The translations under genes were made by a program, and so were the position numbers. The notes under the pieces are model-generated. The model had not been told where the DNA came from. It saw only the letters and a list, made by a program, of their open reading frames with translations, and did not search any database. From Cherax quadricarinatus (lineage: Eukaryota > Arthropoda > Malacostraca > Decapoda > Parastacidae), in contig NW_027196980.1 of the NCBI RefSeq assembly GCF_038502225.1, forward strand, positions 1 through 64,000: a DNA stretch of 64,000 nt, written 5' to 3'. Shown in pieces: positions 39,979 to 49,885 of this stretch (the stretch's first letter is position 1; each line of letters begins with the position of its first letter).

Positions 39979-40462
39979 TGTGCACATGTGCATGAATCAA
40001 AATGGGTTCACAGAATGAGGTATTATCTTGGATTTTATCATTGTGGGGTTTGCTTTCTTGTGGCTAGTTTCTTTCAGACACCAGAAAATTAGTTTTATCT
40101 TGAGTTACTACATTACAGTTTACTCTACACCTAATAATATACTGTACTTGCATATTGTGGCATTGTTGTGTGTACAATCACTAGTTTGCTTTTTAATTTG
40201 TGTGTTGTACACCCATATTGATTCTTTGCTTCATCATTTGTTCAGGACATTGCTTCAGTTGTATTCATATACAGTATTTAAATGCATTTTTGTTTTACAC
40301 GAATCTGCCTCCCTTCTCTGAATTTATAGTCTGTTTTATAATACGTATCTTGATTTGTGATTTTGTTTGGTCCCACTTTATTTTTTTTTTTATTTTGTGT
40401 GCCATCTACTTCATTATTTTATTTTGTTTTCCTTTCTGGCTTATTTAAATCTCTGGCAAGTC
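39979..40462. other. Probable 3' untranslated or intron sequence
   Basis: T-rich sequence directly after the exon f stop. A short open frame exists but has a composition unlike the host exons. It holds no recognisable repeat. Confidence 0.45.
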
Positions 40463-40710
40463 TCTTCCTATATTAGTTCCTACATTGGTTCTCTTCCTAT
40501 ATTAGTTCTTATATTGGTTCTCTTCCTATATTAGTTCCTATATTGGTTCTCTTCCTATATTAGTTCCTAAATTGGTTCTCTTCCTATATTAGCTCCTACA
40601 TTGGTTCTCTTCCTATATTACTTCTTACATTGGTTCTCTTCCTATATTAGTTCCTATATTGGTTCTGTTCTTATATTAGTTCCTATATTGGTTCTCTTCC
40701 TATATTAATT
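40463..40710. repeat. 29-bp minisatellite, about 8 copies
   Basis: The unit is ttggttctcttcctatatta followed by gttcctaca, with a few substitutions between units. Confidence 0.93.
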
Positions 40711-40764
40711 ACAAGTAATTTCTTATTTTTCTTGACTCCAGGACATTAGATTAAACTATTTATT

Positions 40765-41850
40765 TTTTTTATTATCACACTGGCCGATTCCCACCAAGGC
40801 AGGGTGGCCCGAAAAAGAAAAACTTTCACCACCATTCACTCCATCACTGTCTTGCCAGAAGGGTGCTTTACACTACAGTTTTTAAACTGCAACATTAACA
40901 CCCCTCCTTCAGAGTGCAGGCACTGTACTTCCCATCTCCAGGACTCAAGTCCGGCCTGCCGGTTTCCCTGAATCCCTTCATAAATGTTACTTTGCTCACA
41001 CTCCAACAGCACGTCAAGTATTAAAAACCATTTGTCTCCATTCACTCCTATCAAACACGCTCACGCATACCTGCTGGAAGTCCAAGCCCATCGCACACAA
41101 AACCTCCTTTACCCCCTCCCTCCAACCTTTCCTAGGCCGACCCCTACCCCGCCTTCCTTCCACTACAGACTGATACACTCTTGAAGTTATTCTGTTTCGC
41201 TCCATTCTCTCCACATGTCCGAACCACCTCAACAACCCTTCCTCAGCCCTCTGGACAACAGTTTTGGTAATCCCGCATCTCCTCCTAACTTCCAAACTAC
41301 GAATTCTCTGCATTATATTCACACCACACATTGCTCTCAGACATGACATCTCCACTGCCTCCAGCCTTCTCCTCGCTGCAACATTCATCACCCATGCTTC
41401 ACACCCATATAAGAGCGTTGGTAAAACTATACTCTCATACATTCCCCTCTTTGCCTCCAAGGACAAAGTTCTTTGTCTCCACAGACTCCTAAGTGCACCA
41501 CTCACCCTTTTCCCCTCATCAATTCTATGATTCACCTCATCTTTCATAGACCCATCCGCTGACATGTCCACTCCCAAATATCTGAATACATTCACCTCCT
41601 CCATACTCTCTCCCTCCAATCTGATATCCAATCTTTCATCACCTAATCTTTTTGTTATCCTCATAACCTTACTCTTTCCTGTATTCACTTTCAATTTTCT
41701 TCTTTTGCACACCCTACCAAATTCATCCACCAATCTCTGCAACTTCTCTTCAGAATCTCCCAAGAGCACAGTGTCATCAGCAAAGAGCAACTGTGACAAC
41801 TCCCACTTTATGTGTGATTCTTTATCTTTTAACTCCACGCCTCTTGCTAT
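40765..41850 (-). mobile_element. LINE-A copy, 5'-truncated
   Basis: Minus-strand copy: degenerate end signature near 40785-40810 (cactggccgattcccaccaa on the + strand), tail to 41013, coding 41014-41850. Coding sequence is closer to copy 1 (1-1008) than to copy 2. Confidence 0.88.
41014..41838 (-). CDS. LINE-A reverse transcriptase C-terminal fragment
   Basis: A 274-codon open frame starting MELKDKESHIKWELSQLL, containing LLFADDTVLLGD, the thumb and the RWFGHVERM and GRGRPRKGW blocks. It represents a second LINE-A subfamily (shared with copy 1), differing from the 1243-2763 type at many residues such as RRCGITKTVVQRAEEG. It supplies the C-terminus that copy 1 lacks. Truncated upstream of the first catalytic Asp, so inactive. 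Confidence 0.87.
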   Translation of the reverse strand: MELKDKESHIKWELSQLLFADDTVLLGDSEEKLQRLVDEFGRVCKRRKLKVNTGKSKVMRITKRLGDERLDIRLEGESMEEVNVFRYLGVDMSADGSMKDEVNHRIDEGKRVSGALRSLWRQRTLSLEAKRGMYESIVLPTLLYGCEAWVMNVAARRRLEAVEMSCLRAMCGVNIMQRIRSLEVRRRCGITKTVVQRAEEGLLRWFGHVERMERNRITSRVYQSVVEGRRGRGRPRKGWREGVKEVLCAMGLDFQQVCVSVFDRSEWRQMVFNT

Positions 41851-42069
41851 TATTTAGTTTTTCTTTTCTGTTTTATAATATAATGATTCTATTTTCATGT
41901 GTTGTAGGACTCGTATACTTTTTTTTATACTGTTTCATTACCTTTTAATCTTTTATTCCTTATATTCTTACCACTTTTTTCTTTTCCCTTCCCATATTCA
42001 TATTTTATGCAAGACATTTTTAATGGGTCATGGTTGCTCTTTCCCTGTGGGTTGAGATGCAGTACTTCT

Positions 42070-42245
42070 TTTTTTTTTAACATATTGGCTGTCTTCCACT
42101 GAGGTAGGGCAACCCCAAAAAAAGAAACACTTTCACCATCATTCACACTTTCACCGTCTTTCCAGAGGCACACAGATATGACAGTGTAGATGTCACTCCT
42201 TTAGAGTGCAGGCATTGTACTTCCCACCTCCAGGACTCAATTTAG
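42070..42245 (-). mobile_element. LINE-A tail, degenerate
   Basis: Contains cttccactgaggtagggc, cactttcaccatcattcac and gagtgcaggcattgtacttc on the + strand in the order of an inverted LINE-A tail. Confidence 0.75.
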
Positions 42246-42689
42246 GACTATACTCAGTACTTGATACTCAGAAATCACCTCATCTCTCAATAACAATCAG
42301 TAATTGTACTACCTCATATTAATAATAGAGTAAACAAACTTAATTACAAACTTAAAAATGTATGTTTGTATCATAAATTGAACTACCTCTTATTAATAAT
42401 AGAGTAAAATACTAAATATTTTTAATCTACCACTGTTCCACTACCACTACTTAAGTAGTCTTTCAGTGCAGGTTAAGTCTGCCTGAAATGCCTCGACATG
42501 ATGGTGGCTTCTTTGTACCAATCATATTATGAAATGTAAAGACATATTGTAACCTCAGCAAAGTTTTGATTTGATTTGATTTTGAAGTTTGACTAACTGA
42601 ACTTTGTATAGTACAGTCCAGTCTCCAGCTGTTATCCAAATCAAGGTCAGAATTTATTATGCGAACATAATTTTGTTGCAGTTTTTGAA

Positions 42690-42805
42690 ATGTAGTAGCG
42701 GCTTGCCTCTAGCAAGACAGTGATGGAGCGAGTGATGATGAAAGTGCTTCTTCTTTTTTTTCAGGTCACCCTGCCTTGGTGGGAAATGGCCAAAGTATTA
42801 AAAAA
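42690..42805 (+). mobile_element. LINE-A tail, short
   Basis: Contains ctctagcaagacagtgatgg and caccctgccttggtgggaaa, ending in an A-run. Confidence 0.75.
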
Positions 42806-42939
42806 AAAAATTATTTGTGGATTCTAGATTTTCAGGTCTCAAGGAAAATGACTCTCATGAATTTGGGGATCTGGCTGTACTGTAAATACTTTTAAATCTT
42901 GTACTGATAGTGTGTTTCCTTGTCACCCAAGTCATGTCC

Positions 42940-44972
42940 TTAACCTTTTCAGGGTCGCAACCCGTGCTCTCAAACTTGCTCTCGGGGTTGCAAAATTAAA
43001 AAAAGAAAAAAATTTTTTGTTATGAAATGGTGGAGAATCTTTTTCTGAAAATAATAAAACAAAAAGTAAAAGAATTTGAGGGAAAACTGACAAAATTATG
43101 CTCTTGTGAATTTTGCTGCGTTAGCAATATTTACAATTCAGCGATTTCATGCATTTTGAGTCTGATCTTAGGCCAATTTAATTGTTTCAGTTGACCAAAT
43201 TCTTAGCCACTTTCCTAGTATGTCTTCCATTCTGTTGACTGAGTACAAGAAATTACCCATTCATCTATTTAAACTACCCAATAAAGTGATTAGAAATTGG
43301 TAATTTGGCCAATTTCACACAAAAGTCAAGAAATGCCAGTCTCAAAATATGGTCCATAACAAACACTGCAGACATTCCTGGCACTAAAATAATATTTTTT
43401 CTCTGTTCATTAGTCACATCTCCAGGCCCCTCCTATATTACGCTTGCTTTTTATTTTGAGTTTTTATTTACACAAAAAATAGATTTACACAGACTACTGC
43501 ATTATTGTAATTATTGTATAAATAATGTCAGTGCATTCCTAAATGTGTATTAGACTGGCCAGTTGGATGCGTATCGGACAAGTGATGTCATTAGTGTACT
43601 CTGGAATAATGGTAAAAATCGAACATTTTTGCTATTTTGAGCTCAGTTTCAAGCTACTTTTAGTCTGGAAACCGATCAAAATCATTTCTATTTCTGAAAT
43701 ATATCTTCCATTCTATCAAGTGAGACCAAGAAACAGAGACTGCAACCATAAAATCCATACGAAAATACACCGTAAAATTGCTGTTTTAACCCTTTGACTG
43801 TCGCAACCCCCAATCCTGAGGTGTCTCCTGGTGTCGCAAAATTTAAAAAAAAAAAAATTATTTTTTCTTATGAAATGATAGAGAATCTTTTCCCGATTGT
43901 AATGACGCCAAACAAACGAAATTTGATGGAAAACTGACGGAATTATGCTCTCGCAAAGTTAGTGACCTCGGCGCTGTTTACAAATCGGCGATTTCGCCCA
44001 CTTTGAGCCCTATTTTCGGCTAATTCCATTGTTCCAGTTGCCCAAACTCATAGCTATTTCTTTAGAACTCCATTTTTTCTATCGATTGAGTATAAGAAAC
44101 TGCCCATTTACCGATTTCAACTACCCAATAAGGTGGTCAGATATTTGCAATTTGGCCAGTTTCACGAAAATTAAAAAAATATGACAATTTCAAAATAGGG
44201 TCTAGAATGAACAATGCAGACATTCCTGGCTCTAAAATAACATTTTCTTTGCTCACCAGTCATGTCTCCAGGCCCCTCTGATATTACTCTTGCTTTCTAT
44301 TTTGAATTTTTATTCAAACAAAAAATAAAAGACTTACTATTATGCAGACTACTGCAATACTGTAATAATTGTATAAATAACATCAACCCATTCATGACTG
44401 CATATTAGAATGGCTAGTTGGACATTTATTGGAAATTGGCATCATTTGTTTACTTTTGAACATTGGCAAAAATCAAACATTTCCTCTACTTTGAGCTCCA
44501 TTTCTACGTTCTTTTTATAGTAAAATCAATCAAAATCACCTCTATTTCTATAATATGTTTCCCATTCTATCAAATGAGACCAAGAAAACGAGAATACAAC
44601 AATAAATGCTATACGAAAATAGACCACAAAGTCGGCATTTTAATTAAAAAAAACGGTCGGAGTTTTTTTTTCTCATTATGCACTGTGTGCTCCAGGAATT
44701 TTTTTATATCGTGCACACTGACCACACAGACCCATTCTCTCACATGTGGGCCTACCAGCTTTCTCCTGCTTGATTTGAAGCCGCTAGAATTTATGAGTAT
44801 ATATACGTCAAACACGGTACCTCGTAAGACGTATATATACGGCCGCGACAGTCAAAGGGTTAAACCAAAAACGTGGTCACACTTTTTTCTCATTATGCAC
44901 TGCATGTTGCAGGAGTTTTTATATGGTGTACACTTACTACATAGACCTATTCTCTCATATCTAGGACCAAAT
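42940..44972 (+). mobile_element. TTAA element D, interrupted by element C
   Basis: The left end TTAACCTTTTCAGGGTCGC is at 42940. The body is collinear with element B at 31700 onward until 43785, then resumes at 44864 (accaaaaacgtggtcacac) exactly where it left off. The right terminus after about 44972 is lost. Confidence 0.87.
43786..44863 (+). mobile_element. TTAA element C nested in D
   Basis: Ends TTAACCCTTTGACTGTCGC and gcgacagtcaaagggttaa, about 1.08 kb. TTAA at 43786-43789 and 44860-44863 is the duplicated target. Element B has the uninterrupted site gttttaaaccaaaaac at 32537. Two GTATATATAC cores lie at 44797 and 44831, 34 bp apart. No protein coding. Confidence 0.93.
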
Positions 44973-45454
44973 TAGCAACAGTGTTCAACTTTCAATTAAT
45001 ATGCAAACAAGTATAGTACACACTGTATCTTAACCAAAAATATTGATAAAAATAATATACTGTAGTTATTTGTAAATAAATGCGAATTTAAGCTTTCTCA
45101 TTTGATGAGTAAATGATAAACTAGTGTGTCTGAAGGATACTATTACTATGAACTTTGTTGACTACACCATAAGGTCATTACAGTAAGCTTTTTTGTGAAG
45201 CTTTTCTTTATAGGATAATTTTTTTTTTATAAATGTGATTGGAAAAGCTCATCCAAAATTGTAGTGTATACTGTGAGAGCCTTTTCATGCAGTATTCAAT
45301 TTTAGATGCATTTTTTCAATTGCGTTTACAAAAAATCACACTACATAAAGAAGCATTATAAGAGAGCTTATTGTATCCAAAATATTAATATTTTCTGATG
45401 GAACGTGGCTTTGTTTTGTGTTGTCTTGATGCAGGTATTGTTGTTCATTCTTAT

Positions 45455-45705
45455 TCTGGGTTCCTTCTGTGATTGGTGGTTGTCATATCATGGGACACTA
45501 TGAGATACTCTGGGCACTTTCTGTGATTGGTGTTTGTCATATCATGGGACTCTATGAGATACTCTGGGTACTTTCTGTGATTGGTGTTTGTCATATCCTG
45601 GGACACTGAAATACTCTGGGCACTTCCTGTGATTGGTGTTTGTCATATCATGGGACACTATGAGATACTCTGGGGTCTTCCTGTGATTGGTGTTTGTCAT
45701 ATTAT
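45455..45705. repeat. 54-bp minisatellite, about 4.5 copies
   Basis: The unit includes tgattggtgtttgtcatatc, atgggacactatgagatact and ctgggcactttctg. One unit has a short deletion. Confidence 0.92.
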
Positions 45706-45799
45706 AGCATTTTTTATGCTTATTTTCTGACTGACTGACTGACTGCCAAAGAATAATTTCCATTGGTATGCTATAGATAGTAGATGGCAAGAGGTGAAT

Positions 45800-45930
45800 C
45801 ACTGACTATTATTATTATAATTATATTTAGGGGGAAGTGCCAAACCCCTTAGGAGTCCTACAGCACTTGGGAATGGGAAGCATTTGGATTAAATCCAAAA
45901 GGAAAACAGGTCCAGTTACCCTCCTTACAA
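45800..45930 (-). mobile_element. SINE3 fragment
   Basis: An ATT-rich start, then aagtgccaaaccccttagg, cctacagcacttgggaatgg and the ggattaaatcc block. Confidence 0.7.
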
Positions 45931-46109
45931 TGACTTTTTTGCCATCTATGGGGCTTTGTCAAGTTTGAATTTTGGTACTGTACTTGACAAAGCCCTACAG
46001 CAAGTGAAAAGTTAAATAAAAGGCTTTCTCTGTATGTGTCATTAATTGCATGTTGTTACTTGATATTGCCTTTATTCCAAAAATGGTTCAGTCATAGAAA
46101 CTGGATTGT

Positions 46110-46300
46110 CAGCAGACTTCTGGCAAGACAGTGATAGAATGAATGACAGTGAAAGCATTTTCTTCTTTGTTGGGTCACCCAGTTCTATCTTGCCTTTCAC
46201 TGGATTGAACCTGCATGCCTTCCATTTACCCAGGTGCTAATGTAACCCCTATTTGTTCACATCTCCATAAATGAATGTAATAATAATAATAATAATAATG
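46110..46300 (+). mobile_element. LINE-A tail remnant followed by SINE3 end
   Basis: tctggcaagacagtgatag and ttcttctttgttgggtcacc are LINE-A tail words. From about 46195 the ctggattgaacctgcatgcc and acccaggtgctaatgtaac words and an AAT-repeat are SINE3-like. Confidence 0.6.
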
Positions 46301-46649
46301 CTGTTCTCAGTGTCATCTCGTGCTTTGATTCATTTATAACATTGATTCTGTCTCTTTAACATGATGCATGAAAATGTTTTTGAACGTTCTTTATGAACTT
46401 GTTGACAAATCAAGAAAATATTTTCTCAAAATTTGTATATTCTGAGTTACGGGCCAATGTTTTCATTCTGTTAGATATACTATTCTGTGACAAATTTCCT
46501 ACTGTAATACTTGTGCACCTGAACATACGATGCCATTGTGACTTGTCTATATGTTGATAATTCGTGCAGACAACTGACAGGTTGATGAAGTAGACACTTA
46601 TCCAACACTGATTACCTCAAACTCCCTCTGATCTTCAGCCATTCTACTC

Positions 46650-46745
46650 TGTATTGGACCAAGGAAGCCACTGGTTGGTGAAATGTTTCCACAATAAATA
46701 CGTATACCCAAGTGTTGCACAGGTGTTGCACAAGTGTTGCACAAG
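46650..46745 (+). repeat. Degenerate Penelope-type terminal repeat
   Basis: ggaagccactggttggtgaa, atgtttccacaataaatac and a repeated gtgttgcac word parallel the PLE end at 58140. Decayed. Confidence 0.55.
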
Positions 46746-47112
46746 TGTCTAAGTCATCGACTTGTCTGTATGTTATGTGACTGTGTACCTTCCTTAACTT
46801 TACCTCAATACCTATTGATTGTAACAATGTGATTTATATTTTATTTTTCTAGTGACCTATTATGGATATTTCTTTTGCTTCACAGTATACGTACATAGAA
46901 TTTATGCATGCACTGTCACGAGCTTCATTTTGAATAACTTTAAAAAAAATTTACTGAAACTTTATTAGTAAATATAATTTACATGTCATTTATTTGCTAA
47001 TTACAATAATTTTTGGCTTTGGATACTCATATTGTCTTTTCAAAACTTGTTAATTTTGTTTTAATGATTCTATTTAATTTTTTGTATCTGCTGTGATATT
47101 TTAACCTGTCAG

Positions 47113-47223
47113 ACAAGTCCTCGTTTTTTTGGAACGAAAAGACCTGGTGAAAACAAGTGGCAAGGCAATTCATACTTTGAGAGCCAAAGTGACATTAAGA
47201 ATTACAGCATTTGTTTTATTTAG
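47113..47223 (+). CDS. Candidate host 3' terminal exon g (36 codons + stop)
   Basis: The acceptor is attttaacctgtcag at 47112. The frame is open for 36 codons to TAG: TSPRFFGTKRPGENKWQGNS, then YFESQSDIKNYS and ICFI. The residue mix (Gly, Lys, Trp, aromatic) differs from surrounding repeat-derived frames and looks like real coding. It accepts phase 0, so it could follow the alternative donor at 39963. Without a transcript I cannot show it is used. Confidence 0.5.
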   Translation, partial: TSPRFFGTKRPGENKWQGNSYFESQSDIKNYSICFI

Positions 47224-47412
47224 TGCCATTTGCAATCAGTACTTTATTGGAAAAAATGGACTGTAACCCTTGCATTGCAAGATTTGTACATTCTCCATTC
47301 TCTGCAGTGCGCAGAAATGACAGTTTGATTCATATACATTAAAACAAAAGTACACTTACATTTTCTTATATGAGCAGTGAAAAATATAATTTTACCTACA
47401 CCAAATAAAGTA

Positions 47413-47603
47413 CAGTGGACCCCCGCATAACGATCACCTCCGAATGCGACCAATTATGTAAGTGTATTTATGTAAGTGCGTTTGTACATGTATGTTTGGG
47501 GGTCTGAAATGGACTAATCTACTTCACAATATTCCTTATTTTCAGTACTGGCACCTGAACATACATCTGGAGTGAAAAAATATCGTTAACCGGGGGTCCA
47601 CTG
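47413..47603. mobile_element. Mariner-type MITE M4
   Basis: Ends CAGTGGACCCCCGCATAACG and the inverted gttaaccgggggtccactg, flanked by TA (47411-47412, 47604-47605). 191 bp, no coding. Confidence 0.9.
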
Positions 47604-47619
47604 TATTATTTTTTGTTTT

Positions 47620-48178
47620 TTCTCAACAAGTCGGCCGTCTCCCACCGAGGCAGGGTGACCCAAAAAAGAAAGAAAATCCCCAAAAAGAAAATACTTCATC
47701 ATTCAACACTTTCACCACACTCACACATTATCACTGTTTTTGCAGAGGTGCTCAGAACACAACAGTTTAGAAGCATATACGTATAAAGATACACAACATA
47801 TCCCTCCAAACTGCTAATATCCCAAAACCCCTCCTTTAGAGTGCAGGCATTGTACTTCCCATTTCCAGGACTCAAGTCCGGCTATATAAAAATAACCGGT
47901 TTCCCTGAATCCCTTCACTAAATATTACCCTGCTCACACTCCAACAGATCGTCAGGTCCCAAGTACCATTCGTCTCCATTCACTCCTATCGAACACGCTC
48001 ATGCACACCTGCTGGAACTCCAAGCTCCTCGCCCACAAAACCTCCCTCACCCCTTCCTTCCAACCTTTTCGGGGACGACCCCTACCCCGCCTTCCTTCTC
48101 CTACAGATTTAAATGCTCTCCATGTTATTCTACTTTGATCCATTCTCTCTAAATGACCAACCCACCTCATATCGCAAT
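47620..48178 (-). mobile_element. LINE-A copy, strongly 5'-truncated
   Basis: The end signature is at 47628-47660 (gtcggccgtctcccaccgag on the + strand), with the tail to 47951. Only the last 73 codons remain (47952-48170), from MRWVGHLERMDQSR to the stop. It sits next to MITE M4. Confidence 0.9.
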
Positions 48179-48429
48179 TAAAACTAATGTACCTAAATCA
48201 CACTGAATTCAAATGCTGTAACTTGTCATGCTGCTAGGCTTTCAAATATCAACATTTTTTTCTCTTCAGTTATAAATTTTTACACATGTTTTTAGATGTG
48301 GTATGTTTTTCTTTTCCAAGCCGCTTTTATTCTTAAATAATGGAAGGTGGTGTCAGAAGACGTTTTCATTGGACATGTAAATTTATGTGAGTTTTGTGGA
48401 TTGTCTGCCATGAAAAAACACCTTAAATA

Positions 48430-48720
48430 TAGTTTTCAAACTATGGTAGTTTTAAATGTTTGCTTGACAATATTTTGTTTGTAAAAGAGAAAAAATTAAA
48501 AGAAATTTCTTTAACTCTCAGATAAAACAAATAAATGTAAATAGTTATGTTTTTTCACTGCATTTGCTTTTTTTTTTTTTTGTATTTAGTTCTCAAACTA
48601 TGATAGTTTTAAATGTTAGCTTCACAGTATTTTGTTTGTAAAAAAAAAATTTAGAAGAAATTTTTCAGATAAAACACATAAATTTTAAATAATTATGTAT
48701 TTTCACTGCATTTGCTTTTT
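48430..48720. repeat. ~150-bp tandem duplication before the terminal exon
   Basis: The segment from ttttcaaactatggtagttt to actgcatttgcttttt (48430-48575) is repeated at about 48592-48720 with point changes. The second copy supplies the pyrimidine tract in front of the exon at 48774. Confidence 0.82.
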
Positions 48721-48773
48721 TGTGTGCATGTCACACTACAGTTCAGCTACTAATGCATGGTTACAATCTACAG

Positions 48774-49145
48774 GTTCACAGTTTAACAGCTCGCAGTGTT
48801 CCTCGGCAATTTCGTGAGGGTTTGAGGAATTCTCACACTACTACTACTACTATCTTGGGCTTCACCTCCAAAGTTCCATCATGCCACAACTCCCACTCTC
48901 CACGACGGGATGCACCATCTCCAGAGCACCTTGGCATCCCATGGGGTCCAGCAGCAATCCCACTGCGACCAGCTCAGGTCCATGGTGACACAAGTGATGA
49001 TTCTTCTGCCCCCTCTGGGTCACCACGACGAGCACCCAGAAGAAGAAGTGGTGGACGTCGTGATCATCCTGGGTGGTATACACGGCCTGAATGTGGCTCC
49101 CTTACTGATCCAGCCATACATCAAACCAATGACAGTTTCTGCTAA
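48774..49145 (+). CDS. Candidate host 3' terminal exon h (123 codons + stop)
   Basis: The acceptor tacaatctacag at 48773 gives phase 0. An alternative acceptor, cactacag at 48741, gives phase 1. The frame encodes VHSLTARSVPRQFREGLRNS, a Thr run, and a Pro/Ser/Arg-rich tail with RRAPRRRSGGRRDHPGW and a terminal NDSFC. The other two frames stop within about 50 bp of the acceptor. GC content rises compared with flanks, as expected of coding. Phase 0 matches the possible donor at 39963, so it may be the normal C-terminus, alternative to 39978 or 47223. A different gene cannot be ruled out. Confidence 0.55.
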   Translation, partial: VHSLTARSVPRQFREGLRNSHTTTTTILGFTSKVPSCHNSHSPRRDAPSPEHLGIPWGPAAIPLRPAQVHGDTSDDSSAPSGSPRRAPRRRSGGRRDHPGWYTRPECGSLTDPAIHQTNDSFC

Positions 49146-49735
49146 TTTAAACCAAAGTTTCCATCTACTTTGCTTATCACAATGTCAGTGCCAAGAAAAG
49201 CATTATGGAACCTAAATTAGATTGCATATTAACCTGAAGAAAATCTGTCTTATCAGAATGTGATTACTGATGCCTTATCAGCATATCAAATGTTGTATTA
49301 AGGGTGACTGCAATAAGTGTTGCTTACATGGTTTTCTGAAATTCAAGTCTGTGTGTCTTTTGAATAACAAGAAACTATACAAAACTTCTAAATGTTGAAT
49401 CAATGAGAAATAATCAAAAGACTGATAACCACAAATTCTAGAGCCTTATAAGTTTTAGTTTATACAGAGATACAGTATATATCATTGTTGAAAGAACATT
49501 GAAAAGTCTTATTCCTAAATATTGTATTAATATACATACACATTACTGACAATTACATTGCAGTTCTGAAATGAATTAAAAACTCGAATTCCAACGTGAA
49601 TGCGCAGAAATAACTGAGTTGCCGAGACATAGTGATTTACTATATCAGAATATGTGATTAGTCGTGTCATTCAGGAATACCTTTACTGTACTCAAAAAAA
49701 AAAAAAAGAAAGAAATAATAATGTTACTCCTGAAA
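49146..49735. other. Possible 3' untranslated region
   Basis: AT-rich sequence after the exon h stop, without recognisable repeats except an A-run near 49695. I cannot place a definite polyadenylation site. Confidence 0.4.
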
Positions 49736-49739
49736 CACT

Positions 49740-49885
49740 TGATTTAACAATGTAGGGTTCTTGGTCCAAGGAACTGGGGCTACCTTCCCCTTGGGTTAAA
49801 CCTGATTACCTCCTTTAGGTCTGTTATATAACCCCCAAACAGGTTTAGTGCTTCCCTATGATTATAATAATCACAATTCAGTGGC
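49740..49885 (+). mobile_element. SINE3 copy
   Basis: Words gttcttggtccaaggaact, tgggttaaacctgattacct and caggtttagtgcttcccta, ending in gattataataatc. Confidence 0.75.

Noticed and set aside
39979..40448. Hydrophobic open frames after the exon f stop, resembling membrane proteins
   Set aside because: They are T-rich non-coding sequence. Hydrophobicity follows from base composition, and there are no splice sites or motifs.
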